A stretch of 64,000 nucleotides of DNA, taken from an uncultured Tateyamaria sp. Its GTDB lineage: Bacteria > Pseudomonadota > Alphaproteobacteria > Rhodobacterales > Rhodobacteraceae. Made by a program: the position numbers and the translations under genes. The stretch is taken from contig NZ_CANNDO010000001.1 in the NCBI RefSeq assembly GCF_947503385.1, positions 1,113,044-1,177,043 on the forward strand, read 5' to 3'. The notes under the pieces were generated by a model. It did not search any database and was not told the origin of the DNA. It worked only from the letters and a program-made list of their open reading frames with translations. Position 1 is the first letter of the stretch; every line of letters begins with the position of its first letter. Below are positions 51,964-60,263 of this stretch, piece after piece.

Positions 51964-52009
51964 GTCAAAGTTAGCGTCTCTTACATATGTAAGTGGCTCT
52001 AACTTTGAC
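51964..52009. promoter_or_regulatory. Large dyad operator between the RND adaptor and TetR genes
   Basis: GTCAAAGTTAG at 51964-51974 is the exact reverse complement of CTAACTTTGAC at 51999-52009. Between them, CTTACATATGTAAG at 51980-51993 is itself a perfect palindrome. The whole site is centred at about 51986 between the divergent genes, as expected for TetR autoregulation and repression of the pump. Confidence 0.75.
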
Positions 52010-52043
52010 AAGGGAAAAAAGTGCGGTAAGCCGGGCAGCAGAC

Positions 52044-52649
52044 ATGGCCAAGACAGTGAAATCAGAAAAAACCACCTATCACCACGGTGACCTGCGCGCC
52101 GCGTTGGTCGAGGCGACGCGGCAATTGATCGAAGAAAAGGGCATCGACCATTTTTCCGTCTCTGATGCGTGCCGACGTGCAGGTGTGTCGACAGCGGCGC
52201 CCTACAAACACTTCAAAAACAAGGGCGAAATGATCAATGCGGTCATGCTGGAAAGCATGGACCGGCACAAACACGAGATGTTGGCCGCAGTGCAGCCATA
52301 CCCCGAAGGATCGCTGGACCGTATCCGTGCGTTGGGGCGGAACTATGTCGGATTCGCTCAGCGGGAGCCGGGCATCTTTCTGTTGCGCTTTGGGCAGAAC
52401 CCGGACCCGCATTTGCCCGAAGTCGAGGATTTGGGGCAGGACACCTACGACATTGTGCAGCATGAGGTGGCCAAGATACTTGGCGAACCGGGCGTGACGG
52501 ACAAAGTCAAACAGCGGTCGTTCATGCTGTGGAGTTTCGTGCACGGGCTGTCGATGCTGACGATGAACCCCGAACTGGCGGAAAAGGGCGGCAACCTTGA
52601 TGTCGAGGAATTGCTGAACGAGATCGGCTGGCGCGTCCTGCGCGATTAA
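52044..52649 (+). CDS. TetR/AcrR family transcriptional regulator
   Basis: The 201-residue regulator has the TetR N-terminal fold. HHGDLRAALVEATRQLIEEK and SVSDACRRAGVSTAAPYKHF make up the helix-turn-helix, and KGEMINAVMLESMD follows. A C-terminal ligand-binding helical domain completes it. The start at 52044 (MAKTVKSEK) is used. A GTG at 51993 in frame lies inside the operator palindrome. The stop overlaps the stop of the following opposite-strand gene by 4 bases. Confidence 0.9.
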   Translation: MAKTVKSEKTTYHHGDLRAALVEATRQLIEEKGIDHFSVSDACRRAGVSTAAPYKHFKNKGEMINAVMLESMDRHKHEMLAAVQPYPEGSLDRIRALGRNYVGFAQREPGIFLLRFGQNPDPHLPEVEDLGQDTYDIVQHEVAKILGEPGVTDKVKQRSFMLWSFVHGLSMLTMNPELAEKGGNLDVEELLNEIGWRVLRD

Positions 52650-53152
52650 GCGTCTTTGCCCTTTCCGATCCAGCGATTGATGGCATTCACCGCGTTGCGG
52701 GGACCTGTCCCGTTTGTGCTGACATTGGTCAGCGGGTGTTCGCCCGCGCTCATGCCTCCGGACAGGACAATCACGGCTTTTGACATGGGATCACCGTCGC
52801 GGGACTGCGATGTTTTCAGCACGGCGTGATCGAGATGGGCTAGGTCGTGTACCACTTCGGTGTAACCGCGCATGTCGCGGGTGCGGAACGTAATGGTGCC
52901 TGTCGCGCGGTCAAAGATGACTTGGGTGCGCCGGATGAAAAGGCGCATCGCGATGGTGCACATCACGATGGCCACGATGGGGATCAATGCGCCCATGAAC
53001 ACAAACAGCATCACGCCCTGCGCAAACCCAATGCTGACAAACAACAAGCCCATGCCGCTGGAGGCTATGATCATCACGACCAGGACCAAACTCATCAGCC
53101 ACGGTTTGCGTTCAAAGATCAGTTGTGAGTCGGTTTCGCGTTTGATTTTCAT
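52646..53152 (-). CDS. Small membrane protein of unknown function, tandem paralogue A
   Basis: The 168-residue protein has two membrane helices near residues 20-70. A soluble C-terminal half follows, with QVIFDRATGTITFRTRDMRG, a VVHDLAHLDHAVL strand and NAVNAINRWIG at the end. The adjacent gene at 53149-53619 has the same layout (DQAIFDGIAGTVTLQRRTLF, then ATETINDWLRT), so they arose by tandem duplication. ATGA overlap links them. No known domain is recognised. Confidence 0.75.
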   Translation of the reverse strand: MKIKRETDSQLIFERKPWLMSLVLVVMIIASSGMGLLFVSIGFAQGVMLFVFMGALIPIVAIVMCTIAMRLFIRRTQVIFDRATGTITFRTRDMRGYTEVVHDLAHLDHAVLKTSQSRDGDPMSKAVIVLSGGMSAGEHPLTNVSTNGTGPRNAVNAINRWIGKGKDA

Positions 53153-53619
53153 GACGCCTCTTGTCGGCGCGCGGTGCGCAGCCAGTCGTTGATGGTCTCT
53201 GTTGCACGCGCGGTGGCGGCACTGGTGGAAAACGCTTCGACCAGTGGGTAAGGCGGAGTGCGGTCGTGGAAAGTCAGCGTCGGCCGGGTGGTGTCGGACA
53301 GTTCTTCGATCTCGGCGCGGCGCACGATGTGCAGGGGATGGACGGCGCAGCGATAGGCAAAAAGCGTGCGCCGCTGCAAGGTGACAGTGCCTGCTATGCC
53401 GTCAAAAATCGCCTGATCGCGTTTCACCGCCAACGCAAAAATGCTCAACGGGATGGCTGCACCGACCAGCACGGTCAGCAGCCCCGCCAGTTGACCTGCA
53501 AAGAGCAGCGCCAAACCGGCAGAGGCGCACGCAATGATGCAGATGATCAGCGCCGCCCCGGTGAGCCAGGGCGCATGGGCCAGGATCAACTGGCCGGGCA
53601 GATTGCGCACGATCGTCAT
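53149..53619 (-). CDS. Small membrane protein of unknown function, tandem paralogue B
   Basis: The 156-residue protein begins MTIVRNLPGQLILAHAPWLT, has two membrane helices, and then the shared D-x-AIFDGIAGTVTLQRRTL strand. The C-terminal TETINDWLRTARR matches NAINRWIGKGKDA of paralogue A. Sequence identity between the two is low but the order of segments is the same. ATG at 53619 is used. Function is unknown, and location in the inner membrane is inferred. Confidence 0.7.
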   Translation of the reverse strand: MTIVRNLPGQLILAHAPWLTGAALIICIIACASAGLALLFAGQLAGLLTVLVGAAIPLSIFALAVKRDQAIFDGIAGTVTLQRRTLFAYRCAVHPLHIVRRAEIEELSDTTRPTLTFHDRTPPYPLVEAFSTSAATARATETINDWLRTARRQEAS

Positions 53620-53680
53620 AGCACCAGCGTAACGGGAGGGGCCGGGTGCCGTCCAGCGGGGCCGGAGGCGGCTGCGCGAA

Positions 53681-53707
53681 GCCCCCCGGTGTCTGGAACC
53701 GGGGGGC
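53681..53707. terminator. Strong hairpin downstream of azoR
   Basis: GCCCCCCGGT and ACCGGGGGGC pair perfectly over ten bases with a seven-base loop, 25 bases past the azoR stop on the minus strand. There is no T tract, so it may act as a processing or weak termination site rather than a classical terminator. Confidence 0.55.
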
Positions 53708-53731
53708 ATAGTCTTTGAGCCGTCGGAAAGA

Positions 53732-54304
53732 TCAGGCGGCGAGGCGGTCGATGGCCGTGTGTGCCGCGGCAATGGCAGACGCGCCATTGGCCACAACTTG
53801 GTCCGCGGCGACGAGTTCGACATCCGTAATGCCGACAAAACCCAGCACCTGCCGCATATAAGCGGTGGCAAAATCCACATCGCTGCCCACTGGCACGCCG
53901 CCGGTCGACACGGCAAGGATCGCACGTTTGCCGTTCAACAGTCCGACGGGGCCATTCTCGGTATAGCGGAACGTGACACCGGCCCGCGCGATCAGGTCGA
54001 TCCACGCCTTGAGGGCTGCCGGAACCCCAAAGTTATACAGCGGAAGGCCGATGACGATTGTGTCAGCCGCTTTGAGTTCTTCGACCAGTCTATCGGAAAG
54101 TGCCAGCAGGTCGCGCTGGACATCATCGCGTTCGTCAGCGGGGGTGAAGTTTGCGCCAACCCAGGCTTCGGTGATCTGGGGCAGAGCGTCTTTGAGATCG
54201 CGGCGGATGACGTCGCCGCCCAGCTTGGCCACGATCCGTGCCGTGAGATCGCGTGTAACGGAGCCTGCGACGCGGGCGGAACTGTCGATGTGAAGAATGG
54301 TCAT
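53732..54304 (-). CDS. azoR: FMN-dependent NADH-azoreductase
   Basis: The 190-residue flavodoxin-like enzyme starts MTILHIDSSARVAGSVTRDL, has IGLPLYNFGVPAALKAWID, and AILAVSTGGVP with the FMN-binding Ser-Thr-Gly. It reduces azo dyes and quinones with NADH. It is divergent from a LysR gene, a common regulator pairing, with a dyad in the gap. Confidence 0.93.
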   Translation of the reverse strand: MTILHIDSSARVAGSVTRDLTARIVAKLGGDVIRRDLKDALPQITEAWVGANFTPADERDDVQRDLLALSDRLVEELKAADTIVIGLPLYNFGVPAALKAWIDLIARAGVTFRYTENGPVGLLNGKRAILAVSTGGVPVGSDVDFATAYMRQVLGFVGITDVELVAADQVVANGASAIAAAHTAIDRLAA

Positions 54305-54361
54305 GGTGTCGGGTCCTTGGGAATGCGGAAATTATCTTGGCTGTGGTGAGATATTTGAGAC

Positions 54362-54379
54362 TTGCGTTTTCGAACGCAA
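54362..54379. promoter_or_regulatory. Perfect dyad in the azoR/LysR divergent gap
   Basis: TTGCGTT and AACGCAA are exact reverse complements around TTCG. The position between azoR and the LysR gene fits a LysR binding site, which is inference. Confidence 0.55.
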
Positions 54380-54427
54380 CGCCGGTAAATCAACAGTATC
54401 TGTTTGTTGGCGCACAGAGGGACGCAC

Positions 54428-55312
54428 ATGGACAACTGGGATGAGATCAAGACGGCCTACCAAGTGGCCCGCATGGGCACGGTCAGCGGCGCAGCGGATG
54501 TGTTGGGCGTGCACCACGCTACGGTGATCCGCCATATCGATGCACTGGAGACCCGGTTGGGGGTAAAGCTGTTTCAGCGACACGCACGGGGCTACACCCC
54601 AACCGAGGCGGGCGATGACCTGTTCCGCGTGGCACAGGCCACGGACGACCAGTTCAGCCAGTTGGCGGGCCGCATCAAGGGCCGCGGCAACGAAGTGTCC
54701 GGAGAATTGGTTGTCACATCGCTGGTCAACCTTGCGCCGCGCATGGCGCCGGTGCTGACTGATTTTCAACTGGAGCACCCGGACGTGATTGTCCGCTATC
54801 TGACGGGCGAGCGCCTGTTCCGGCTGGAATATGGCGAGGCGCATGTGGCGATCCGTGCAGGCAACGCGCCAGACCAGCCGGATAATGTGGTCCAGCCATT
54901 TGTGCGCCAGTCTGTCGGACTGTATGCGACGCGGGGCTATGTCGAGCGGTACGGCCAGCCCGGTGACATCCACAAAGACCTGAGCGGTCACCGGTTCATC
55001 TGCAATGACGACGAGGACAATCGCGCACCCTTCAATCGCTGGCTGCGGGCGCACGCGCCCGAGGACGCGATCACCTTCCGCTCGACGGACGTGCGCGCGC
55101 TGGAACAGGCGGTTCTGGCAGGTGCGGGCATCGGCTTTCTGCCGGTGATGGAGGCGCGGGCGAACGACGATCTGGTCGAAATCCTGACCCCGCAGGAGGA
55201 TTGGTCATCGCCACTGTGGCTTGTGACACATGTGGATTTGCACCGTACAAACAAGGTGCAGGCCTTTCTGAGCTTCCTCAAGGAACGGTCCAAGAGCTGG
55301 CACGTTCTGTGA
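54428..55312 (+). CDS. LysR family transcriptional regulator
   Basis: The 294-residue protein has a LysR helix-turn-helix: WDEIKTAYQVARMGTVSGAA and the ADVLGVHHATVIRHIDALE recognition helix. A C-terminal effector-binding domain follows, with VSGELVVTSLVNL. It probably controls the divergent azoR. The ATG at 54428 follows GAGGGACGCAC. The stop overlaps the GTG start of the DMT gene by 4 bases (GTGA). Confidence 0.92.
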   Translation: MDNWDEIKTAYQVARMGTVSGAADVLGVHHATVIRHIDALETRLGVKLFQRHARGYTPTEAGDDLFRVAQATDDQFSQLAGRIKGRGNEVSGELVVTSLVNLAPRMAPVLTDFQLEHPDVIVRYLTGERLFRLEYGEAHVAIRAGNAPDQPDNVVQPFVRQSVGLYATRGYVERYGQPGDIHKDLSGHRFICNDDEDNRAPFNRWLRAHAPEDAITFRSTDVRALEQAVLAGAGIGFLPVMEARANDDLVEILTPQEDWSSPLWLVTHVDLHRTNKVQAFLSFLKERSKSWHVL

Positions 55313-56187
55313 CGCCGTCGCTGCAAGGCCATGCCGCGATGCTGCTGTTCTCGGCGTTGGTTGCGGGGTCGTTTTCGCTGGGCGCACAGGCCGCGAATGA
55401 GATTGCACCGGCCGCCTTAAACGCGGCACGGTTCTGGTTGGCGGCGTGCATCATCGGCGCGGTGGTGGTTGCAACAGGCGGTGCGCCGCGTGCCGCCCTG
55501 CGCGCGCCGTGGCGCTATGCGGTGCTGGGCGTGCTGTTCGGCATCTATTTTTATCTGATGTTCGAGGGGCTCAAAACCGCGCCGCCTGTGAGCGCAGCGG
55601 CTGTGTTCACCTTGACGCCTGTGATGGCGGGGGCGTTTGGCTGGGTGCTGCTGCGGCAGGTGACGACGCCGCGCATGGCGCTGGCGCTGTCCATCGGGGC
55701 GGCAGGGGCCCTTTGGGTGATCTTTCGGGCGGACTGGTCAGCCCTGATGGCATTTGAGGTGGGGCGGGGCGAGGTGATCTATTTCTTTGGCTGTGTGAGC
55801 CACGCCATTTACACGCCGATGGTGCGCAAGCTGAACCGGGGCGAAAGCCCGTTGGTGTTCACCTTGGGGGTGTTGCTGGCTGGGGCGGTGTTTCTGACCG
55901 TGTTCGGCTGGCACGATCTGCTGGCCACGCCGTGGGTGGCCCTGCCGGGCATCGTCTGGGTGACACTGATCTACATCGCCATATTTGCATCGGCCTCGAC
56001 CTTTGTGCTGTTGCAGTTTGCGACGCTGCGGCTGCCATCGGCCAAGGTGATGGCCTACACCTACCTTACACCCAGTTGGGTGATCCTGTGGGAAGTGGCG
56101 ATGGGCAACGGGGTGCCCGGGGCGTTGATCTGGATCGGGGTTGGGCTGACCGTACTGGCCCTTGCGCTGCTGTTGCGCGAAGAGTGA
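55309..56187 (+). CDS. EamA/DMT-superfamily transporter
   Basis: The 292-residue membrane protein has about ten helices. It starts at the GTG at 55309 (first residues TPSLQGHAAMLLFSALVAGS) and overlaps the LysR stop. Two halves of five helices, with APPVSAAAVFTLTPVMAG and LPSAKVMAYTYLTPSWVILW, are typical of EamA. The substrate is unknown, and the regulator upstream may also control it because of the shared frame overlap. Confidence 0.9.
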   Translation: MTPSLQGHAAMLLFSALVAGSFSLGAQAANEIAPAALNAARFWLAACIIGAVVVATGGAPRAALRAPWRYAVLGVLFGIYFYLMFEGLKTAPPVSAAAVFTLTPVMAGAFGWVLLRQVTTPRMALALSIGAAGALWVIFRADWSALMAFEVGRGEVIYFFGCVSHAIYTPMVRKLNRGESPLVFTLGVLLAGAVFLTVFGWHDLLATPWVALPGIVWVTLIYIAIFASASTFVLLQFATLRLPSAKVMAYTYLTPSWVILWEVAMGNGVPGALIWIGVGLTVLALALLLREE

Positions 56188-56251
56188 GGTCGGCGGGTGC
56201 TCTGTTTTGCCCCTATGCGGGTCAAAAGGCGCCCACCCACCGACCCGGGGT

Positions 56252-56581
56252 CTACGGGTCGGGCGGCAATTCAGCGGCAAGGAAACGTTCGAAAGCGTCG
56301 AGGTTGACCGGCTCAAACTGACCGAAGCCCTGCATCCACACGGACGCGGCCTTGAGCGCATCGGGGTCCAGTTTGCACCACTTTACGCGACCACGCTTTT
56401 CTTGCTGGATCAGCCCGGCGCGGGTCAGGATCGTCAGGTGCTTTGAGATTGCGGCCAATGACATGTCGAACGGTTCGGCGACATCCGTTACGGCCATGTC
56501 ATCCTCAAGCAACATGGTCAGGATCGCCCGACGGGTTGGATCAGCAAGCGCTTGGAATGTTGTGTCGAGTGGATCGGCCAT
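56252..56581 (-). CDS. ArsR family transcriptional regulator
   Basis: The 109-residue winged-helix protein has FQALADPTRRAILTMLLEDD, VTDVAEPFDMSLAAISKHLT and LIQQEKRGRVKWCKLDP. The metal-type cysteine cluster of ArsR is absent, so it belongs to the group that senses other signals. The ATG at 56581 (MADPLDTTF) is preferred. It is preceded by a DUF1127-like gene on the same strand, 26 bases away. Confidence 0.9.
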   Translation of the reverse strand: MADPLDTTFQALADPTRRAILTMLLEDDMAVTDVAEPFDMSLAAISKHLTILTRAGLIQQEKRGRVKWCKLDPDALKAASVWMQGFGQFEPVNLDAFERFLAAELPPDP

Positions 56582-56607
56582 GCCAGCGTCATAGCAGGGC
56601 CGCCGCG

Positions 56608-56817
56608 TCAGAGGAACGGGTGACGGCTGTCGCGGGACGGCCAATGGTGGGACATCAGTTCCTGTTCATGCGGCGTCAGGCCTATGTCGCGCGCGATATG
56701 CGGCGTCATCGGCGGCAATGCGGACCCTTTGATTGATTTGGGCTTGTGCCGCTGCTGCCAGATTTTGGCACAAGTGGAGAGGGCGCGCAGGAGCGCGTTG
56801 TGACGGGTGAGAAGCAT
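56608..56817 (-). CDS. DUF1127-like small protein
   Basis: The 69-residue protein starts MLLTRHNALLRALSTCAKIW and ends with TPHIARDIGLTPHEQELMSH, where HIARDIGLT fits the RDIG core of DUF1127. The domain is found in small bacterial proteins linked to phosphate and RNA metabolism. GAGG lies seven bases before the ATG at 56817. It is divergent from the second LysR gene. Confidence 0.65.
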   Translation of the reverse strand: MLLTRHNALLRALSTCAKIWQQRHKPKSIKGSALPPMTPHIARDIGLTPHEQELMSHHWPSRDSRHPFL

Positions 56818-56893
56818 GGTGGGCCTCGTTTGTTGAGGTGCTGCCCGATTTTGATGCAAAACTGCGCTTGTCACAAACAGAGTTGTTTGACAT

Positions 56894-56918
56894 CACTTGT
56901 GCAATTTATGCACAAGTG
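56894..56918. promoter_or_regulatory. Perfect 25-base dyad upstream of the second LysR gene
   Basis: CACTTGTGCA and TGCACAAGTG are exact reverse complements separated by ATTTA, overlapping the region just behind TTGACA at 56887-56892. It sits 4 bases before the ATG at 56923, so binding would block transcription or translation of the LysR gene. An in-frame ATG at 56908 falls inside the dyad. Confidence 0.65.
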
Positions 56919-56922
56919 CACC

Positions 56923-57804
56923 ATGTCCCGCACGTTGCCCCCACTCAACGCGTTGCGCGCCTTTGAGGCGGCTGCCCGCTATGAGAGCTTTAGTCGGGCC
57001 GCAGAAGAACTGGGGGTGAGCCATTCTGCGATCAGTCGTCACGTGCGCGGCCTTGAGGCGCGGTTGGGCGTGCATCTGTTCCGCGATGCGTCACGCGGCG
57101 TGGCGCTGACCGCGGAAGGCGCGCATTATCTGGCGCGCATCACTCCGGCTTTTGACGTGATTGGCGAGGCGACAGAGGGCTTGGCCGATGCGCCAGCAGG
57201 CCGTGTGGTTGTCAACAGTGAGCCAGTGTTTGCCGCCAAGATCGTGGTGCCGTTGATGGCAAAGTTTCAGCGCGATCTTCCGGATGTAGAGTTGCGCCTT
57301 GTCGGGTCGAACGACCTGGCCGATCTGGATCGGTACGAGGCGGATCTTGCGATCCGCTATGCAAAGACGGGACGGCTGAACGAGCCTTCGGATTTGCTGA
57401 GCGACGCGCCGATCTATCCGTTTGCGGCGCCGGGTTACCTCAGGGATGATGTTTTGCGCCCGGAGCACTTGACAGAAGTGCCACTGTTGCGGGATCGGGG
57501 CCCAAACATCTGGATAGATTGGACGGCCCATGCGGGCTTTGACGTGGACGTGCCGGACCCGCCTTGGCGGATGCGGGCGGCCTTGGCGTTGGAGATGGCG
57601 GTGCACGGGGCCGGCGTCTACCTTGGTGCATCGGACGTCACGCATCTGGACGAGACTGCGGGTCGGCTGGTGCGGGTGTCGGATGTGGGCTTTCGGCAGG
57701 GGTCGTTTCATTTGCTGACCAGCGGGCAGGCCGGACGACGCAAGGCTGTGCGGTCCGTGCGGGCATGGTTGCTGGACCACACGACGGCGTTGCGCAGTGG
57801 GTGA
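56923..57804 (+). CDS. LysR family transcriptional regulator (GcvA type)
   Basis: The 293-residue protein has the GcvA-like start LPPLNALRAFEAAARYESFS, the AEELGVSHSAISRHVRGLEA helix-turn-helix and a C-terminal effector domain. The ATG at 56923 (MSRTLPPLN) is preferred because an in-frame ATG at 56908 lies in the operator dyad. The divergent partners are the DUF1127-like and ArsR genes. The target is not known. Confidence 0.9.
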   Translation: MSRTLPPLNALRAFEAAARYESFSRAAEELGVSHSAISRHVRGLEARLGVHLFRDASRGVALTAEGAHYLARITPAFDVIGEATEGLADAPAGRVVVNSEPVFAAKIVVPLMAKFQRDLPDVELRLVGSNDLADLDRYEADLAIRYAKTGRLNEPSDLLSDAPIYPFAAPGYLRDDVLRPEHLTEVPLLRDRGPNIWIDWTAHAGFDVDVPDPPWRMRAALALEMAVHGAGVYLGASDVTHLDETAGRLVRVSDVGFRQGSFHLLTSGQAGRRKAVRSVRAWLLDHTTALRSG

Positions 57805-58231
57805 GCGTCAAATCGATATGCTATTGTGCCGCCTGTTCAGCCGGGCAAGACGGGCGGAACAGGAATTGCAATCGCGCTACGTGAGGATCGGGACACTGGC
57901 ATGTTTGCGGGTCCGCTTGTGTCGGCCTGTGCCGGGACGGTGATGGCGCATTGGCGCAGCTGGCTGCCACTTGTCGCGAAGCACCAACAGCGCCCAATGC
58001 CTCCGGCTTGCGCGCCTTGCGCGACAATCGTCAACCAAATGGTTGAATATGGCCTTTTGGCCGTTGCGACCGAATGGGCCGGGTGCGACCGGTTGTCCTG
58101 CTTGCGTCCTGTTCGAAAAAACGTTGCAAAATGAGTGGCTTATCGCGCGGTACACGAGTGTTGCCCGCGCGTTGACTCATCCGGACGCACGGCATATCCC
58201 AACCGCAAGCCAAAACGTGGGACAGAGGTGC
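57805..58231. other. 427-base region upstream of the F0 operon
   Basis: The left part holds a hairpin at 57832-57863 (CCTGTTC and GAACAGG arms) behind the LysR gene. The middle has an imperfect inverted repeat with arms GCATTGG-CGC and GCGC-CCAATGC about 37 bases apart. The right part holds the atp promoter. Open frames on both strands (around 57826-58134 and 57877-58155) are not convincing and are not called. Confidence 0.5.
58172..58200 (+). promoter_or_regulatory. Candidate promoter of the F0 ATP synthase operon
   Basis: TTGACT at 58172-58177 and TATCCC at 58195-58200 are spaced by 17 bases. They lie 31 bases upstream of the atpI start at 58232. Confidence 0.55.
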
Positions 58232-58573
58232 GTGACCGACCCGGAAGACAGCGACAGATTGCAGGCCCTTCAGGCCCGCATTGACGCTGCAAAAGAGGTC
58301 CACGCCCCGAAACCCCGCACACCGGATCCTCACTCTCAGGCGCAACTGGCCTGGCGTATGGTGATTGAGCTGGTGGCCGGTCTGGGGATTGGGTTTGGGG
58401 TCGGGTACGGGTTGGATGCGCTGTTTGGCACCTCTCCGTTTCTGATGATCATATTTATCTTTCTGGGCTTCGCGGCCGGCATCAAAACGATGATGCGCAG
58501 CGCGCAAGAGGTTCAGAGAGAACGGGAAGCGGCAGACGCCGCAGAGGATCGCGACCCGAACGGGTCGCCGTGA
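58232..58573 (+). CDS. atpI: AtpI-like F0F1 ATP synthase assembly/Mg2+ protein
   Basis: The 113-residue protein has an N-terminal acidic linker, then two membrane helices ([20 protein letters not shown] and [19 protein letters not shown]), as in the AtpI/Zint family. It aids assembly of the c-ring. GAGGTGC precedes the GTG at 58232. The rest of the F0 operon follows, with atpB 13 bases downstream. Confidence 0.88.
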   Translation: MTDPEDSDRLQALQARIDAAKEVHAPKPRTPDPHSQAQLAWRMVIELVAGLGIGFGVGYGLDALFGTSPFLMIIFIFLGFAAGIKTMMRSAQEVQREREAADAAEDRDPNGSP

Positions 58574-58586
58574 CGGAGAGAGCCGG

Positions 58587-59336
58587 ATGGCAGATGATGC
58601 AAAAGCAGGCGGTGGCCTAAGCTTTAAGCCCATGGACCAGTTCGAGGTCAAATCGCTGTTTGGCGGTGAGATCGGGACGTTCACGCTGACCAATGTGACC
58701 TTCTGGCTGGTCATGGCCGTGCTGGCGGTCATCGCATTGATGGTTCTGACTACCTCCAAGCGCGCTGTTGTGCCGGGCCGGGGTCAATCCATCGCTGAAC
58801 TGCTGTATGGCTTTGTTTACAAGATGGTCGAGGATGTGACGGGCAAAGACGGGATTAAATATTTTCCCTACATCATGACGCTGTTCATGTTCATCCTTTG
58901 CGCCAACTTCCTCGGCCTCATCCCGATGTCGTTCACCACAACCTCGCATATTGCTGTGACCGCGATACTGGGCTTTGGCGTGTTTATCGCCGTCACGGTA
59001 TTGGGTTTCGTCAAGAATGGTGCGTCTTTCCTGAGCTTGTTCTGGGTGTCGAGTGCGCCACTGGCGTTGCGTCCGATTCTGGCCATTATCGAGATCATTT
59101 CGTATTTCGTGCGTCCGGTCAGCCACTCCATTCGTCTGGCGGGCAACATGATGGCGGGCCACGCGGTTCTCAAAGTGTTCGCAGGATTTGCGCAAGTGGC
59201 AGCCATTGCGCCCTTGGCGATCATCGGTGTGATGGCGATCTACGGGCTTGAAGTGCTGGTGTCGGCCATCCAGGCCTACGTCTTCACGATCCTCACATGC
59301 GTGTACCTCAAGGACGCATTGCACCCGCATCACTAA
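58587..59336 (+). CDS. atpB: F0F1 ATP synthase subunit a
   Basis: The 249-residue membrane protein holds the essential proton-channel Arg in [15 protein letters not shown] and the [15 protein letters not shown] stretch. [20 protein letters not shown] ends the protein. It forms half-channels with the c-ring. Confidence 0.96.
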   Translation: MADDAKAGGGLSFKPMDQFEVKSLFGGEIGTFTLTNVTFWLVMAVLAVIALMVLTTSKRAVVPGRGQSIAELLYGFVYKMVEDVTGKDGIKYFPYIMTLFMFILCANFLGLIPMSFTTTSHIAVTAILGFGVFIAVTVLGFVKNGASFLSLFWVSSAPLALRPILAIIEIISYFVRPVSHSIRLAGNMMAGHAVLKVFAGFAQVAAIAPLAIIGVMAIYGLEVLVSAIQAYVFTILTCVYLKDALHPHH

Positions 59337-59341
59337 CAAAA

Positions 59342-59359
59342 GCCGGGCTGAAGCCCGGC
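59342..59359. promoter_or_regulatory. Hairpin between atpB and atpE
   Basis: GCCGGGCT and AGCCCGGC form an eight-base stem 5 bases after the atpB stop. AGGAG for atpE begins 21 bases later. Together with the hairpin after atpE it brackets the c-subunit message. Confidence 0.6.
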
Positions 59360-59392
59360 CTACGTAAACTTCCAATCGTAAGGAGAATTCTC

Positions 59393-59617
59393 ATGGAAGG
59401 TGAACTCGCACATATCGGCGCAGGCCTCGCAGCAATCGGTTCCGGCGCAGCCGCAATCGGTGTGGGCCACGTGGCTGGCAACTTTCTTGCCGGCGCATTG
59501 CGCAACCCATCAGCCGCAGCCGGCCAGACCGCGACACTGTTCATCGGCATCGCCTTTGCAGAAGCGCTGGGGATCTTCTCGTTCCTCGTCGCTCTGCTGC
59601 TGATGTTCGCCGTCTAA
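59393..59617 (+). CDS. atpE: F0F1 ATP synthase subunit c
   Basis: The 74-residue proteolipid has two helices and the RNPSA loop at 37-41, with the ion-binding Glu57 in [10 protein letters not shown]. The N-terminal part is Gly/Ala-rich ([17 protein letters not shown]). The ring of about ten or more copies drives rotation. AGGAG is placed before the ATG. A long upstream frame starting in atpB is rejected. Confidence 0.96.
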   Translation: MEGELAHIGAGLAAIGSGAAAIGVGHVAGNFLAGALRNPSAAAGQTATLFIGIAFAEALGIFSFLVALLLMFAV

Positions 59618-59646
59618 GTCACTTCTGAGACGCATTCCTTACGGTC

Positions 59647-59673
59647 GGGCGGCGTGATACGGTCACGCTGCCC
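59647..59673. promoter_or_regulatory. Hairpin between atpE and atpF'
   Basis: GGGCGGCGTGA and TCACGCTGCCC pair with one G-T wobble, 30 bases after the atpE stop. There is no T tract, so it is more likely a stabiliser or processing site than a terminator. Confidence 0.6.
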
Positions 59674-59731
59674 GGTGTAACGGCTCGCATTTCGACCCTG
59701 GCTCTAGGGTCCACTCAGGGGAACGACCGAC

Positions 59732-60259
59732 ATGGCAACCGAAACAACATCCGCAGCCGAGGCCGCAGGCCCCGGTATGCCACAGCTGGACGTCACGACC
59801 TTCGGCAACCAGATTTTCTGGCTGCTCATCGCTTTGGTCGTGATCTATTTCGTGCTGTCGCGCGTGGCGCTGCCCCGCATCGCGGGCATCCTAGCCGAAC
59901 GGCAGGGAACCATCACAAACGACCTCGCCGCCGCTGAAGATCTCAAGGCGCGGGCGTCCGAGGCCGAAGCCGCCTATGACAAGGCGCTGGCGGATGCGCG
60001 GGCCGAAGCCCAGAGGATCGCGGGCGAGACGCGGGCCGCCATTCAGGGCGATCTGGATGCCGCCATCGCCAAAGCCGATGCAGAGATTTCCGCCAAGGCG
60101 GCCGAAAGCGAAAAAGCAATTGGCGACATTCGCGCAGGCGCGCAGGAGGCAATCAAGGAAGTGGCTGCTGACGCTGCCAAGGATATTGTTGCCCTGATGG
60201 GTGGCAAAGCGGACGCGCGCAGCATCACCGCTGCCGTCAACGCACGGATGAAAGGTTAA
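59732..60259 (+). CDS. F0F1 ATP synthase subunit b'
   Basis: The 175-residue protein has one membrane helix ([20 protein letters not shown]) and a long coiled coil of Ala/Glu/Asp repeats. A peripheral-stalk b' subunit distinct from b is typical of photosynthetic bacteria and their relatives. It is followed by subunit b after 4 bases. Confidence 0.92.
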   Translation: MATETTSAAEAAGPGMPQLDVTTFGNQIFWLLIALVVIYFVLSRVALPRIAGILAERQGTITNDLAAAEDLKARASEAEAAYDKALADARAEAQRIAGETRAAIQGDLDAAIAKADAEISAKAAESEKAIGDIRAGAQEAIKEVAADAAKDIVALMGGKADARSITAAVNARMKG

Positions 60260-60263
60260 GATC

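Noticed and set aside
52005..52035. Strong TetR promoter with TTGACA
   Set aside because: TTGACA at 52005-52010 is clear but no credible -10 hexamer lies 16-18 bases downstream, so I list the dyad only.
57826..58134. Possible 102-codon gene upstream of the F0 operon
   Set aside because: Composition is low-quality with no ribosome binding site, and it lies between a hairpin and a promoter. An antisense frame of similar length is present too.
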